Assembly (NCBI RefSeq): GCF_026151335.1
Contig: NZ_JAMQPP010000006.1
Reading direction: 5' to 3' (one strand)
Length of the DNA: 64,000 bases
DNA from: Leptospira_A soteropolitanensis
Lineage (GTDB): Bacteria; Spirochaetota; Leptospiria; Leptospirales; Leptospiraceae
Under the pieces are notes generated by a model, which saw only the letters and a program-made list of their open reading frames with translations, had not been told where the DNA came from and did no database searches. Made by a program: the position numbers and the translations under genes. This document shows positions 17,608 to 27,273 of the stretch, piece after piece. The stretch's first letter is position 1; each line of letters begins with the position of its first letter.

Positions 17608-19620
17608 TTATATTCCAGACTCGGTGACTCGAAAACTGGGACATTCTATTCGGTAAGTAGATTTTTTCCCATCCGATCCAAGATATATTCCTTCATGTAC
17701 CAAACGGTATTCGCCAGGTTTTGTGTCCAAAGGAGTTTCCCAAATTAGATCCAGGCTTTCTTCAGCTCTAGCCCAAATGCCTCGTTTTTGATATAAAAAT
17801 TTTGTATCAAAGTCAGCATCAGAACGAATCGGTTTCCAAGTAGAGTTCTCGAGTATTTCTACACCTAAATAAGATGGAACTTTCGGATAACCTACGTTAG
17901 GATTTGCTGCAGCCACTCGACAAGACACTACCTCTCCTTTTTCATATAACTCAGAATTTGGTTGGATCACCAAATGCGGTTTGTTTGAAACAACATCCGC
18001 GAATGGTATTTTTAAAGGATGAATACGATCCGATAAATCCAAAGGCATAACAGTTGGTGCTTTTGTTTGGGTTCCATCTTTCAATTCTAGAGACATTTTA
18101 TGAAATTCTTGCCTTAAAGCATTCAAACTCTGAGGTCCGTGTAAGGTATGGCCACCTTCATAATTTTGAGTAGAATATTCCTCAGGCGTAGTAATGTATC
18201 CGGAAAAATCATTCGTTAAACCTGATAAAACAATTTCTGAAGTTTTATCTTTTAAAACAGATCTAACTTCATTTTTAAGTCGTCTACTGGACATTGTTGT
18301 GACTTCATGAGGTAAAACCAAAATAGTTAAATCACCTAACATCGCCAATCCGTAAGGAAGAATTTGAGGTAAACTAGGAATTGGTTTTGTTTCACCCATT
18401 GGAAATAAAACAGCTTTTGGGTTTTGGCATTCCCTCAGTTCATCTGATGGAGATTGTAACATAAATTTGGCGATCCAATCGATATAAAACCTACGATTTT
18501 GATTCGTCATCCCTTCGTGAAATAACCAATGTCCTCCGCCTTCTTCTGTAGATCCCGCAGCAAACGAATACCCATAAGCAGATGGGCAAGTAGTTTCAAC
18601 CTTCCCTGTTCCAGAAAATTCACTGCTTACAGGATGATTACTCATATCAATGAATCGCTGTGTGAACGAAATTCCACCTGACAAACGCTTGCCTTCTGAT
18701 TTTAATATTTCTTGGCTTGCGACAAACTGTCTTTTACCAATAATAAAGCTACTCTCGTAAATATCTTTTCCTGGACCTGTATTGTTTAGATTCAGATTCG
18801 GAGAAACATCTCCCTCGTTTGCCTGAGCAAAAATAGCAACATATTCGTTTAATCCTTGTTTTTTGGCCTCTGCCTCAGCAAGTAATGATGCAATTCCTTT
18901 ATTGTCGGAAGAGATAAGTCGATTGTCAAAAGTAATATTCGTTGGATGAACTCCATACCAATTGACAAAACCGATAGGAACACCAAATACAGATACGCTG
19001 AGTTGTAACATTTCACGATCAATATTATCAGAATATGATTTTCTTTCAGTTTCAGGATTAGCAAGGTAAGCAGAAAGACTTCTATTGACACCCGCTTCCT
19101 TTACCATTGCTTTTCCCAATGTTAACTCAGCTGGTTTCATTTTTTGATAAGCATCTTTTATCGACTCAAAAATTCCATCTCTTATAACTGCATAAGATTC
19201 TGAATAGAACTCTTTTGAATAAAACGAAACTTCGGAGTAGTGAAAATGTCCAGCGGGACCACTATGTGTATGTGATGCATTGATTAGAACATTACCATAG
19301 TTAAACCCTGAATCTAATTCTGTTTGCAATCTTTTGACAACATCTCTTTGGATTTCAAAAGGGATTCCTCCCACTTCCGCCGTAACATAAGCTAAAAGTT
19401 TTTTGGTACCTATGTCACGAATCACAAGAGAACGGGCAAACTGCCTTGTATGAATCCCAAGTCCCGTTTGGTCCTCTCTAGCATAACCCCAGAACATAAC
19501 ACCCACAGACGGACCAGTGATGTCTTTTTTTGCCATAGCAGCAAGATACACCGGTTTCTCTTCCGACAGGAGTGGAAGAGAAAAACAAAAAAGAACGACG
19601 AAAGAAATTCGAAACTTCAT
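17608..19620 (-). CDS. Neutral ceramidase, secreted
   Basis: The 670-residue protein has a signal peptide (MKFRISFVVLFCFSLPLLSE) and the neutral/alkaline non-lysosomal ceramidase fold: MAKKDITGP start, the zinc-ligand motif NASHTHSGPAGH, and NEGDVSPN, where Ser273 matches the family nucleophile (Ser274 in the Pseudomonas enzyme). A C-terminal immunoglobulin-like domain occupies roughly the last 130 residues. The enzyme would hydrolyse the amide bond of ceramide outside the cell. Leptospires do not make typical sphingolipids as far as I know, so the substrate probably comes from other organisms. The gene stands alone. Confidence 0.9.
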   Translation of the reverse strand: MKFRISFVVLFCFSLPLLSEEKPVYLAAMAKKDITGPSVGVMFWGYAREDQTGLGIHTRQFARSLVIRDIGTKKLLAYVTAEVGGIPFEIQRDVVKRLQTELDSGFNYGNVLINASHTHSGPAGHFHYSEVSFYSKEFYSESYAVIRDGIFESIKDAYQKMKPAELTLGKAMVKEAGVNRSLSAYLANPETERKSYSDNIDREMLQLSVSVFGVPIGFVNWYGVHPTNITFDNRLISSDNKGIASLLAEAEAKKQGLNEYVAIFAQANEGDVSPNLNLNNTGPGKDIYESSFIIGKRQFVASQEILKSEGKRLSGGISFTQRFIDMSNHPVSSEFSGTGKVETTCPSAYGYSFAAGSTEEGGGHWLFHEGMTNQNRRFYIDWIAKFMLQSPSDELRECQNPKAVLFPMGETKPIPSLPQILPYGLAMLGDLTILVLPHEVTTMSSRRLKNEVRSVLKDKTSEIVLSGLTNDFSGYITTPEEYSTQNYEGGHTLHGPQSLNALRQEFHKMSLELKDGTQTKAPTVMPLDLSDRIHPLKIPFADVVSNKPHLVIQPNSELYEKGEVVSCRVAAANPNVGYPKVPSYLGVEILENSTWKPIRSDADFDTKFLYQKRGIWARAEESLDLIWETPLDTKPGEYRLVHEGIYLGSDGKKSTYRIECPSFRVTESGI

Positions 19621-19845
19621 CTTTCAAACTCTAAAGAGCTTCCTTTTCCTTGTCAATCCCGAACAATTGTCGACTAATTTCTGATATCAATCTCAGGGAA
19701 AGTTACGTTTTTCCGGGCTGATTTTAAAATTTGTCTAAAAAAGGCAAAAAGTTTTACCGGTGGTTCGGTTCCAAAATGCCTCTGAAGAAAGGAAGGACGA
19801 AACAAGGAAACCTAAAGAAATTGGAAAATACTGAACTATAAGGAA

Positions 19846-20175
19846 GTGGCTGTGTTTTCTTTACTCCAAACAAAACTAGGACGATTTCGTATTCTGGCTT
19901 TTTTAGAAGGTCTTTCTTTTCTCACGATTCTTTTTGTTACCATGCCTCTCAAATACATATATAAAAACCCGGAACCAAACAAAATTGTGGGACTCATTCA
20001 TGGTTTATTATTCCTTTTGTATTTAGTAGAATTGTTTCAAGTCAAAGTAGAGTTAGAATGGAAAACGAAAAAAACTTTGTTAGCGGCGCTCGCATCCGTT
20101 GTTCCCTTCGGAACTTTTATTGCAGAAAAATATCTTTATTTAAAATCCGATTCCGAAAGTTCAAAAGAATCCTAA
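19846..20175 (+). CDS. DUF3817 integral-membrane protein
   Basis: The 109-residue protein has three hydrophobic helices and the pattern RILAFLEGLSFLTILFVTMPLKY...VGLIHGLLFLLYL, which is the DUF3817 signature (EG near the first helix and HG in the second). The start is GTG at 19846 with AAGGAA immediately upstream. Function is unknown for the family. The LpxR-like frame begins inside its 3' half. Confidence 0.8.
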   Translation: MAVFSLLQTKLGRFRILAFLEGLSFLTILFVTMPLKYIYKNPEPNKIVGLIHGLLFLLYLVELFQVKVELEWKTKKTLLAALASVVPFGTFIAEKYLYLKSDSESSKES

Positions 20176-21716
20176 GCTTTTTTCAAAATACAAAAGTATT
20201 TTTTTTCCTATGTAGCTTTAGTTTTTTTGCGAATCTAAACGCAGCACCAAAGAAAGAAAGTCCAAAACCAAATTTGGTAAAACCTACTACGTCTTCTCTA
20301 TCTAACATTGAGAAGACCGAGCCAATACCTAAAGACCAATACCAAATCCGTTTGATTATGGAAAACGACGCATTTGGAGGTTTTTCGGATCAATATTATA
20401 CAAATGGATCACGTTTGGAATTTAACAAATCTGCAGGAGAAACCAATCCTACCCGAAGAATTTTAAGTTATTGGAATGATTTATTTTTCACGCCATCAAA
20501 AACGACCAAATATCTTCAAGGATTTGCACTTGGCCAAGAATTTTATACACCAACTAATATAGAAAAAGCGGATGTATCTTATGGAGACAGACCTTATGCT
20601 AGCCGAGCATATTTTAGTAATTCATTAACAACTGCTACGGAAGATACAAGTATTACTACGGAACTAGAAGTTGGAATGATCGGACCTTCTGTCGGTGGGA
20701 AATCGGCACAAATGAATTTTCACAACTTTATTGGCTCACCTACCCCACAAGGTTGGGACACACAAATTCCAAATTCTTATTCTGGTGCACTTCGTACGGA
20801 TGTAAGAAAGTTTCATCATCGATTTTTTGGAACCCAGTATAATTTGAACTTAGGAAATATTCAAGCCGATGCATCTTTTGGTCTTATCTTTCGATTTGGT
20901 AACGTAGACAAAACACCGGGGCCAGGAAGTTCTGCATTACAACCAGGTCCTCCTATCCTTCATGAAGATGGCAAAGGTTATTGGTATTTCTATGTGAACC
21001 CAGGTGGAACTTTTCAATTTTATAATGCAACTATCCAAGGTTTGATGGGATCAGACAAATCCTATAAAACACAAAATAGAAGTACTGCCTTTAGCAATTG
21101 GGATAATTACTTAAATAATCCAACACGAGAAGCAGGTGAAAGAGAGATTCAATACAGAGCTTTAGCAGAAGATAATGGAAAAAATTCCTTACAAAGATAT
21201 ATTTTGTTTAATGAATTCTTAGTAAAAGGGACGAATAACCCTTATAATATTGGGCTTAACTATCTATTATTTAATAATATTTTTAACGGAGCCGAGGACA
21301 TCGAGAAATCGACACGTTTATTCCTTTTAAATAATTTAGCAGAACAATGGGATCAAATGCCAGATAACGCTCGTGCTTTGGCAATATATTCTATTTTTCG
21401 CCCTGAAGGCGGAAAGTTACCGCCACAAATACGACTTTATTCTTACGAAGTGTTATCTCAATTTATCTTGGACCCAAAACAAAGAGAAATATTATTACAA
21501 CTATTACGCGATGAAATTGAATTCAGAGATGAAAAAACGTATGTTGCCGATTTGAAACGAGCTGTTGGTTTTATCAAGGCAGGATTTGTATCCGTATCCA
21601 ATACGGGCTTTCTAGCAGGCATTCATTATAACTATCAAACGATCGACTTCCAATCGGGCAAGGGATTACCACAGCAACACCAGTGGTTAGGTTTCCAATT
21701 AGGGAAAGTCTTTTAA
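20058..21716 (+). CDS. LpxR-like lipid A 3'-O-deacylase family protein
   Basis: The recognisable outer-membrane beta-barrel shows LpxR landmarks: LIMENDAFGGFSDQYYTNGSRL, FYTPTNI...DRPYASRAY, and a GPSVGGKSAQMNFHNFIG...PQGW segment carrying the Ser/His pair. LpxR removes the 3' acyloxyacyl chain from lipid A. The protein is longer than Salmonella LpxR (about 320 residues) because of an N-terminal linker and an inserted helical region before the last strands. A signal-like hydrophobic stretch (VFFFLCSFSFFANLNAA) sits about 50 residues after the only ATG (20058). That ATG lies deep inside the DUF3817 gene, so the true start is doubtful and might be a rare codon near 20140-20180. Confidence 0.75.
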   Translation: MENEKNFVSGARIRCSLRNFYCRKISLFKIRFRKFKRILSFFQNTKVFFFLCSFSFFANLNAAPKKESPKPNLVKPTTSSLSNIEKTEPIPKDQYQIRLIMENDAFGGFSDQYYTNGSRLEFNKSAGETNPTRRILSYWNDLFFTPSKTTKYLQGFALGQEFYTPTNIEKADVSYGDRPYASRAYFSNSLTTATEDTSITTELEVGMIGPSVGGKSAQMNFHNFIGSPTPQGWDTQIPNSYSGALRTDVRKFHHRFFGTQYNLNLGNIQADASFGLIFRFGNVDKTPGPGSSALQPGPPILHEDGKGYWYFYVNPGGTFQFYNATIQGLMGSDKSYKTQNRSTAFSNWDNYLNNPTREAGEREIQYRALAEDNGKNSLQRYILFNEFLVKGTNNPYNIGLNYLLFNNIFNGAEDIEKSTRLFLLNNLAEQWDQMPDNARALAIYSIFRPEGGKLPPQIRLYSYEVLSQFILDPKQREILLQLLRDEIEFRDEKTYVADLKRAVGFIKAGFVSVSNTGFLAGIHYNYQTIDFQSGKGLPQQHQWLGFQLGKVF

Positions 21717-21805
21717 AGAATGTAATTAGATCCGCTATCAAAGAAAATAGAGCGAGAGTATAAATTTTTGTCGCCAGCCAACCTATCCTTCTCCGACACT
21801 ATGCG

Positions 21806-23137
21806 ATGATGAACACTCATAATTTAAGCGGCCGCCTTTGGTCAGTATTAATTCTTTTTGGACTTGTTGGGCAAATTGCTTGGTCTGTCGAGAATATGTA
21901 TTTTAACTTATTCATATACAACACAATCGCTAAAAGCACTTCTTCTGTAACTTTGATGGTCCAACTGAGTGGAATCGTTGCCACTTTTACTACCCTTATC
22001 GCAGGCATTCTAACCGACAAAGCAGGGAACCGAAGGTATTTCATTTCTATTGGTTACTTACTTTGGGGTCTACTTACTTTGTCATTCGCTTTTATCTCCA
22101 AAGAAAATACGGCTAACTGGTTTCAATTAACCGATAGTGGCCAAATTGTCAGCCTCACTATAGCTATAGTCATTACTCTTGATTGTATTATGACTGCATT
22201 CGGATCAACCGCAAATGATGCAGCTTTTAATGCATTCGTAACAGATAACACAGAAAATGCGAGAAGCCTTGCAGAAGGTGTATTATCCGCAATGCCTCTT
22301 GTCGCGATGCTGATAGTGGCCGGTGGATTTGGTATGATTGTGAATGCTCTAGGATATCCGGGGCTATTTGTTGCCGTTGGAACCATGATGTCTGTATCTG
22401 GAATCATTGGTATTTGGCTTATCAAAGACAACCCAAACCTGAAAAAACAAAACACAAACTTTATTTCAGACATAAGTTACGGATTCAAATTTAGCGTCAT
22501 GTTAGAAAACAAAAAACTATATTTGTATTTTTTTGCTATGGGGATATATGGAATTGCCAGTCAAGTTTATATGCCTTATCTCATTATTTATATGCAAGAA
22601 TATCTAAAGTTTGATGCCATTCAATATTCGATTGTACTGGCTGGAGTGATACTAGGAGCTAGTATCATTACAATATTCCTAGGCAAACAGTTTGATGGAA
22701 AAAACAAAGACAAGTTATTAATTTATTTTTCGTTACTATACATAATTGGAATGTTATCTCTGTATATAATGTCAAAAACAATCGACATAAATCTCAAAAC
22801 AAAAGTTATGTGGATCACAGGATTCACAAGTTTGATTTTAATTACAGGTTTCGTACAAGTATTGGCATTAATTAGTGCGCAAATTCGTGACAATACTCCC
22901 ACAGAAAACACAGGAAAACTCCAGGGAATCCGAATGATTTTTTTTGTATTAATTCCTATGTATATTGGTCCCATGATCGGTGAAACCATCAACGAAAGAA
23001 CAAACCTTACATACATTGATCCAGTCAACGGTGCTACGGCACATGTTCCTGCACCTGAGATTTTTTTAGTTGGTGCTTTATTTTGTTTACTGATATTTTT
23101 CCCTCTTTCCTTTTTATTCCGAGGTAAACAAGCTTAA
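21806..23137 (+). CDS. MFS transporter
   Basis: The 443-residue protein has about 12 membrane spans with an MFS motif-A-like loop between helices 2 and 3 (GILTDKAGNRRYFI). Two ATG codons are adjacent (21806 and 21809). The TAA stop overlaps the ATG of the GH2 gene by one base (TAATG), which implies co-translation with the glycosidase. It most likely imports the glycoside that the GH2 enzyme hydrolyses; the sugar is not evident from the sequence. Confidence 0.85.
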   Translation: MMNTHNLSGRLWSVLILFGLVGQIAWSVENMYFNLFIYNTIAKSTSSVTLMVQLSGIVATFTTLIAGILTDKAGNRRYFISIGYLLWGLLTLSFAFISKENTANWFQLTDSGQIVSLTIAIVITLDCIMTAFGSTANDAAFNAFVTDNTENARSLAEGVLSAMPLVAMLIVAGGFGMIVNALGYPGLFVAVGTMMSVSGIIGIWLIKDNPNLKKQNTNFISDISYGFKFSVMLENKKLYLYFFAMGIYGIASQVYMPYLIIYMQEYLKFDAIQYSIVLAGVILGASIITIFLGKQFDGKNKDKLLIYFSLLYIIGMLSLYIMSKTIDINLKTKVMWITGFTSLILITGFVQVLALISAQIRDNTPTENTGKLQGIRMIFFVLIPMYIGPMIGETINERTNLTYIDPVNGATAHVPAPEIFLVGALFCLLIFFPLSFLFRGKQA

Positions 23138-24828
23138 TGAAAACCATTTCACATACAGAATACCCACGACCACAGTTAGAACGTGATAGTTATATAAATC
23201 TAAACGGTGAATGGAATTTAACTCATTTAAAACCAGATTTAGATTCTAAAGAAGAATTTAAAATCATTGTTCCATTTTCACCTGAATCAAAAGCCAGTGG
23301 CCTAGGGCATTTTATTCTTCAGCCGAAAGAACAATTAGTTTACGATCGCGAATTTGACCTAACAGCTGATTTTATCAAAGATATCACCTTACTTCATTTT
23401 GGTGCTGTTGATTACTCATGCATTTGTTCCATTAATGGCAAAGAGGTAGGCTCTCACAAAGGAGGTTTTTTACCTTTTACGTTTGATATTTCCCAATATC
23501 TAAAAATCGGGAAAAATGAAATTAAATTAACAGTGACAGATCCCACTGATGCGGGAACCCAATCAAGAGGCAAACAAAAACTAAAACGTGGTGGAATTTG
23601 GTACACTCCGCAATCAGGTATTTGGCAAACCGTATGGCTTGAAAGTGTTTCTAAAGATTTTGTAAAAGACATAAAAATAACGCCAGACATCGACTCAAAG
23701 TCTGTGGAAATATTGGTAACTACAGAAAGTCCCAAAATAACCATACAGGTATTAGATGGTAAAACCGTAATTGCAGAATCAAACGAAAAAAATGCGAATA
23801 TCAATTTACCTAACATGGAACTTTGGTCGCCAGAACATCCAAAACTTTACGGAATACTTATCAAAACGCATGGTGATACAATAAAATCCTATTTTGGAAT
23901 GCGGAAATTTTCCATCGGATTTGATGGCAAATTCAAAAGGTTATTCTTAAACAACAAACCTTATTTCCATAATGGCTTACTCGACCAAGGTTATTGGTCA
24001 GAAGGACTTCTCACTCCACCAAACGACGATGCAATGGAAAAAGAAATCAAACTAATGAAAGATATGGGTTTTAATATGTTACGCAAACATATTAAAATAG
24101 AACCATTACGTTGGTATTACCATTGTGACAGATTAGGAATGTTAGTATGGCAAGATTTTGTCTGTGGTGGTGGTGCCTATGAAACTTGGAAAGTTGCTTA
24201 TTTGCCTTTTATTGGCTGGAAAACAAAGGACACTAAATATAAATTTTTAAATAGAACGGATGAAGCAGGTAGAAATGAATTTATTTCAGAGATGGATAGA
24301 ACCGTTGCTTTATTAAAAAATACTGTCAGTTTATCCGTTTGGGTTTTATTTAATGAAGGTTGGGGACAATTTGATAGCATCCAACTCACCGAAAAGTTAA
24401 GAAATCTAGACAATACAAGGACCATCGATAGTGTCAGTGGTTGGTATGACCAAGGCCCCAATAGTAGTGACCTAAAAAGTCTACACCTTTATTACCAAAA
24501 ACTAAAAGTGCCCAAACACGAAAGTCGAGTTATCGTATTATCTGAGTTTGGTGGATATTCGCTAAAAACCGAAGGTCATGTCTTTGATGAGAAAAAACTG
24601 TTTGGTTACAAAATTCTTCCAGACAAACAAAGTTTAGAAAATGAATACCGAAACCTATTCGAAAAGGAACTTTTACCCCTGTTAGAGAAAGGGCTTAGCG
24701 CTTCCATTTACACACAAGTCAGCGACGTGGAAGAAGAAATCAACGGCCTAGTCACCTATGACCGCAAAGTGATAAAGTTTGATATCGAATTTATGCGGGA
24801 ACTAAATTCTAAACTAGTGTATAAATAA
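23137..24828 (+). CDS. Glycoside hydrolase family 2 enzyme
   Basis: The 563-residue protein has the GH2 order: an N-terminal jelly-roll sugar-binding domain (YPRPQLERDSYINLNGEWNL, then VDYSCICSINGKEVGSHKGG), an Ig-like domain and a TIM barrel. The acid/base Glu407 is in LFNEGWGQ, and Glu470 in VLSEFGGYS is the likely nucleophile. It has no signal peptide, so it acts in the cytoplasm after uptake. Length is close to bacterial beta-glucuronidase, but beta-galactosidase or beta-mannosidase activity cannot be excluded. It is the middle gene of a transporter-glycosidase-hydrolase operon. Confidence 0.88.
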   Translation: MKTISHTEYPRPQLERDSYINLNGEWNLTHLKPDLDSKEEFKIIVPFSPESKASGLGHFILQPKEQLVYDREFDLTADFIKDITLLHFGAVDYSCICSINGKEVGSHKGGFLPFTFDISQYLKIGKNEIKLTVTDPTDAGTQSRGKQKLKRGGIWYTPQSGIWQTVWLESVSKDFVKDIKITPDIDSKSVEILVTTESPKITIQVLDGKTVIAESNEKNANINLPNMELWSPEHPKLYGILIKTHGDTIKSYFGMRKFSIGFDGKFKRLFLNNKPYFHNGLLDQGYWSEGLLTPPNDDAMEKEIKLMKDMGFNMLRKHIKIEPLRWYYHCDRLGMLVWQDFVCGGGAYETWKVAYLPFIGWKTKDTKYKFLNRTDEAGRNEFISEMDRTVALLKNTVSLSVWVLFNEGWGQFDSIQLTEKLRNLDNTRTIDSVSGWYDQGPNSSDLKSLHLYYQKLKVPKHESRVIVLSEFGGYSLKTEGHVFDEKKLFGYKILPDKQSLENEYRNLFEKELLPLLEKGLSASIYTQVSDVEEEINGLVTYDRKVIKFDIEFMRELNSKLVYK

Positions 24829-24837
24829 GAGTATCAA

Positions 24838-26013
24838 ATGGAATTTATATCCAGTCATCCATTGTTCATTTTTTCTTTCCTAGTTACGGTACTTTTTCTT
24901 TTTTATTATTTTCATGAAGTTGTAGAAACTCCTGTTCTTAGATTTAGTGAATCTGATTTTTTATTAAGAGTGATTGAGAGAACACCTCATTTAACAAAAA
25001 AATATTATCCAACATTTTGGTGTTTCAACCAACACCTTATGTTACTTTTACTAATGTTACGTGAATATAGAACAAAACCTTACCTTTATGATCAATTAGA
25101 ACAATTGAAAATGAAAGACGGAGGAATTACTGGTCTTGCCTGGTCAGGAACAGACGAACTAACAACTCAAAGTGATTCACCGATTGTTGTAGTATTCCAT
25201 ACAATTAGCGGTGACGAACAGGATGTTAAATCGACTGTCAAATATTTAAGGGAACGTTATGCATGGATAGTTGTTGTATGCATTCGAAGGGGACATGGAG
25301 ATCTTCCACTCACTAAACCTAAAGTAAACACAATGGGTTCCACCTCAGACCTTAAGGAACAATTAGCTTATATTCAAAAAAAATTCCCAAAGAGAAAAAT
25401 GTTTGGAGTTGGTATCTCAGCAGGATCAGGACTACTCGCCAGATACTTAGGAGAGGCTGGAGTCCAAAGTAAATTTGCAGCTGCGGTAGCCGTTTCACCA
25501 GCCTATGATATAGAAAAAGCCTTTCACCGTGTTCATCCAGTTTATAGTAAAATTATGGGCCAGAGAATGATTAATTATTTTTTAAAGAATCATTATGAGA
25601 GCCTTTCTAAATTGAAGGGGGTTGATGAACTTTTTAAAATTAAAACCATCGGAGAATTCCAAGACAAACTACACACTATTTCTGGATTCAAAGACCGAGA
25701 AAATTATTATTATCATTCCAATCCAGTGTTAGTCGCAAATAATATCAAAACACCTCTTCTTGTTTTAAATTCCGCGGATGATCCTATCTGTGTAAATCAA
25801 AATGTATTGGAAAATCTTCATTGGTTAGAAACTCTTCCCAACACTATTCATGTTCACACTAAACGAGGTAGTCATATTGCATACTTTGAAGGTATAAAGG
25901 CGAATTCATGGTCTGACAAAGTGATCGGAGAATATTTTGCGGCAGTTCAAAAAGAAAATTTACCAAAACAAAAACTTTCGCCAAATCCAAAAAAGAAAAA
26001 GAAGCGAATGTAG
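24838..26013 (+). CDS. Alpha/beta hydrolase, YheT/ABHD-like, membrane anchored
   Basis: The 391-residue protein has an N-terminal transmembrane helix (FIFSFLVTVLFLFYYF) and an alpha/beta-hydrolase domain with the nucleophile elbow GVGISAGSGLL, acid in LNSADDPICV and catalytic His in RGSHIAYFEG. The order and size fit the YheT/EstB or ABHD1/3 esterase group. The C-terminus is a Lys-rich tail (PNPKKKKKRM). It starts 9 bp after the GH2 gene, so it is in the same transcript. The substrate is unknown; an ester or deacetylation step on the imported compound is a guess. Confidence 0.82.
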   Translation: MEFISSHPLFIFSFLVTVLFLFYYFHEVVETPVLRFSESDFLLRVIERTPHLTKKYYPTFWCFNQHLMLLLLMLREYRTKPYLYDQLEQLKMKDGGITGLAWSGTDELTTQSDSPIVVVFHTISGDEQDVKSTVKYLRERYAWIVVVCIRRGHGDLPLTKPKVNTMGSTSDLKEQLAYIQKKFPKRKMFGVGISAGSGLLARYLGEAGVQSKFAAAVAVSPAYDIEKAFHRVHPVYSKIMGQRMINYFLKNHYESLSKLKGVDELFKIKTIGEFQDKLHTISGFKDRENYYYHSNPVLVANNIKTPLLVLNSADDPICVNQNVLENLHWLETLPNTIHVHTKRGSHIAYFEGIKANSWSDKVIGEYFAAVQKENLPKQKLSPNPKKKKKRM

Positions 26014-26015
26014 CT

Positions 26016-26327
26016 CTATTTAGATAACAATCGATAATTTTGAGGTGAATGTCCAAAACGATCTAAAAAAAGTTTGTGAAATGAGGATTTAGAATTAAAC
26101 CCGGAAGCATAAATGACACTTAATATACTCATTTCAGGTTTTTCCAAAAGAAGCCTTGCTGCTTCTTGCAACCTGAATTGATTTACATAATTACGAAACG
26201 TAGAATTCAAATGAGAATTTAATATTTCCGAAAGTTGGTGGGTATGTAAATCCAATCGTTTTGCTAAGATCGCTAAACTTAAGTTTTCATTCAGGTAAAG
26301 CTGCTCTAAGTTCATGATATCATCCAA
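26016..26327 (-). pseudogene. C-terminal DNA-binding part of an AraC-type regulator split by TAG
   Basis: This 103-residue frame is a complete AraC-type double helix-turn-helix (LSLAILAKRLDLHTHQLSEI, then ILSVIYASGFNSKSSFHKLF). It lies in the same reading frame as the membrane domain upstream, separated only by TAG AGA (26333-26328) before a TTG at 26327. In intact relatives the membrane and DNA-binding parts form one protein. It may be expressed on its own by reinitiation at the TTG, or be part of a dead gene. Confidence 0.75.
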
Positions 26328-26330
26328 TCT

Positions 26331-27155
26331 CTACAAAGTTTGGTTTATATCCAAACCTCTAAGCCTACTTTCTTTGTACCGAGCAAGCCTTACTTCTGAT
26401 TGAAAGTTAGGAATGACTTCTTTATGATTCATTTTAAACAATAAAATTAAAATCAAAAGAGATGTTAAAGCAAAGCAGGCCACACCAAAAAGTAACATAA
26501 AAAATAACTGCGAAATTACAAAAGAAACAACAACAAACAACGAATAAACTAATAGGCAAATTAAAGGAAAAAAAGAGGATTCGAGTTTTCCCTTAGATCC
26601 GAACTTCCATCGAACCACTCGAGTAAAAATAGAAACCATATAACCCAAAATTGATAGAATAGCAAAACCAAGTAAAAAATGGATCATCGATTCAAAGTTA
26701 TCCGTTTGATTCCAAATAGACAAACCAAGCGGAAATAATGAAAAATCAGTAGGACGAATTAAATAAATAAAAAATAAGCTTACCAAACTAGGGAAAAAAT
26801 GAAATGGATTACTTTTATAAAAATCACCTCCACCCATTTCTTCAAAATAAATATAAACTAAAGGACCAATTAGAAATAAACAGGGAATGTGAATCCCAAA
26901 AAAATACCGATAAAACTGTATCTCGCCGGATAATTCTAAATAGATATGAATTTGTAATATTCCTAAAGTAAGGAATAATAACGTAGCAGCATAGTGATAA
27001 AAGAAAGTAACGAGACCCATCTCTTGTTTTCGAGAAGCCAAAACAGGAGAAAGAGCGTTTTGTTTTCCAATGATTCTCCGTTGCATCGTTTCGATCCAAT
27101 GGGAAACCGCCAAAAGAAACGCAACCAAAGCTCCTGCCAAAGGAATCAAATTCAT
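26331..27155 (-). pseudogene. N-terminal membrane sensor part of the same split AraC-type regulator
   Basis: The 274-residue frame has about seven membrane spans and ends with a linker (RLARYKESRLRGLDINQTL) that in this Leptospira-type family runs directly into the helix-turn-helix domain. A TAG at 26333-26331 stops it in frame. Without the stop the product would be about 380 residues. Both halves are otherwise well preserved, which points to a recent nonsense change or a sequencing error. It would act as a membrane-tethered one-component regulator; no target is known. Confidence 0.75.
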
Positions 27156-27273
27156 AAAACAATTAAGAAAAGAAAAAGCCCCTTGTCTATTTTTTTATAG
27201 AAAATCTAAAACTTTGTATTCCATCCGTATACACTCGGACGACAGGTTCCAATAAAAATGAGATACTCTTTGC

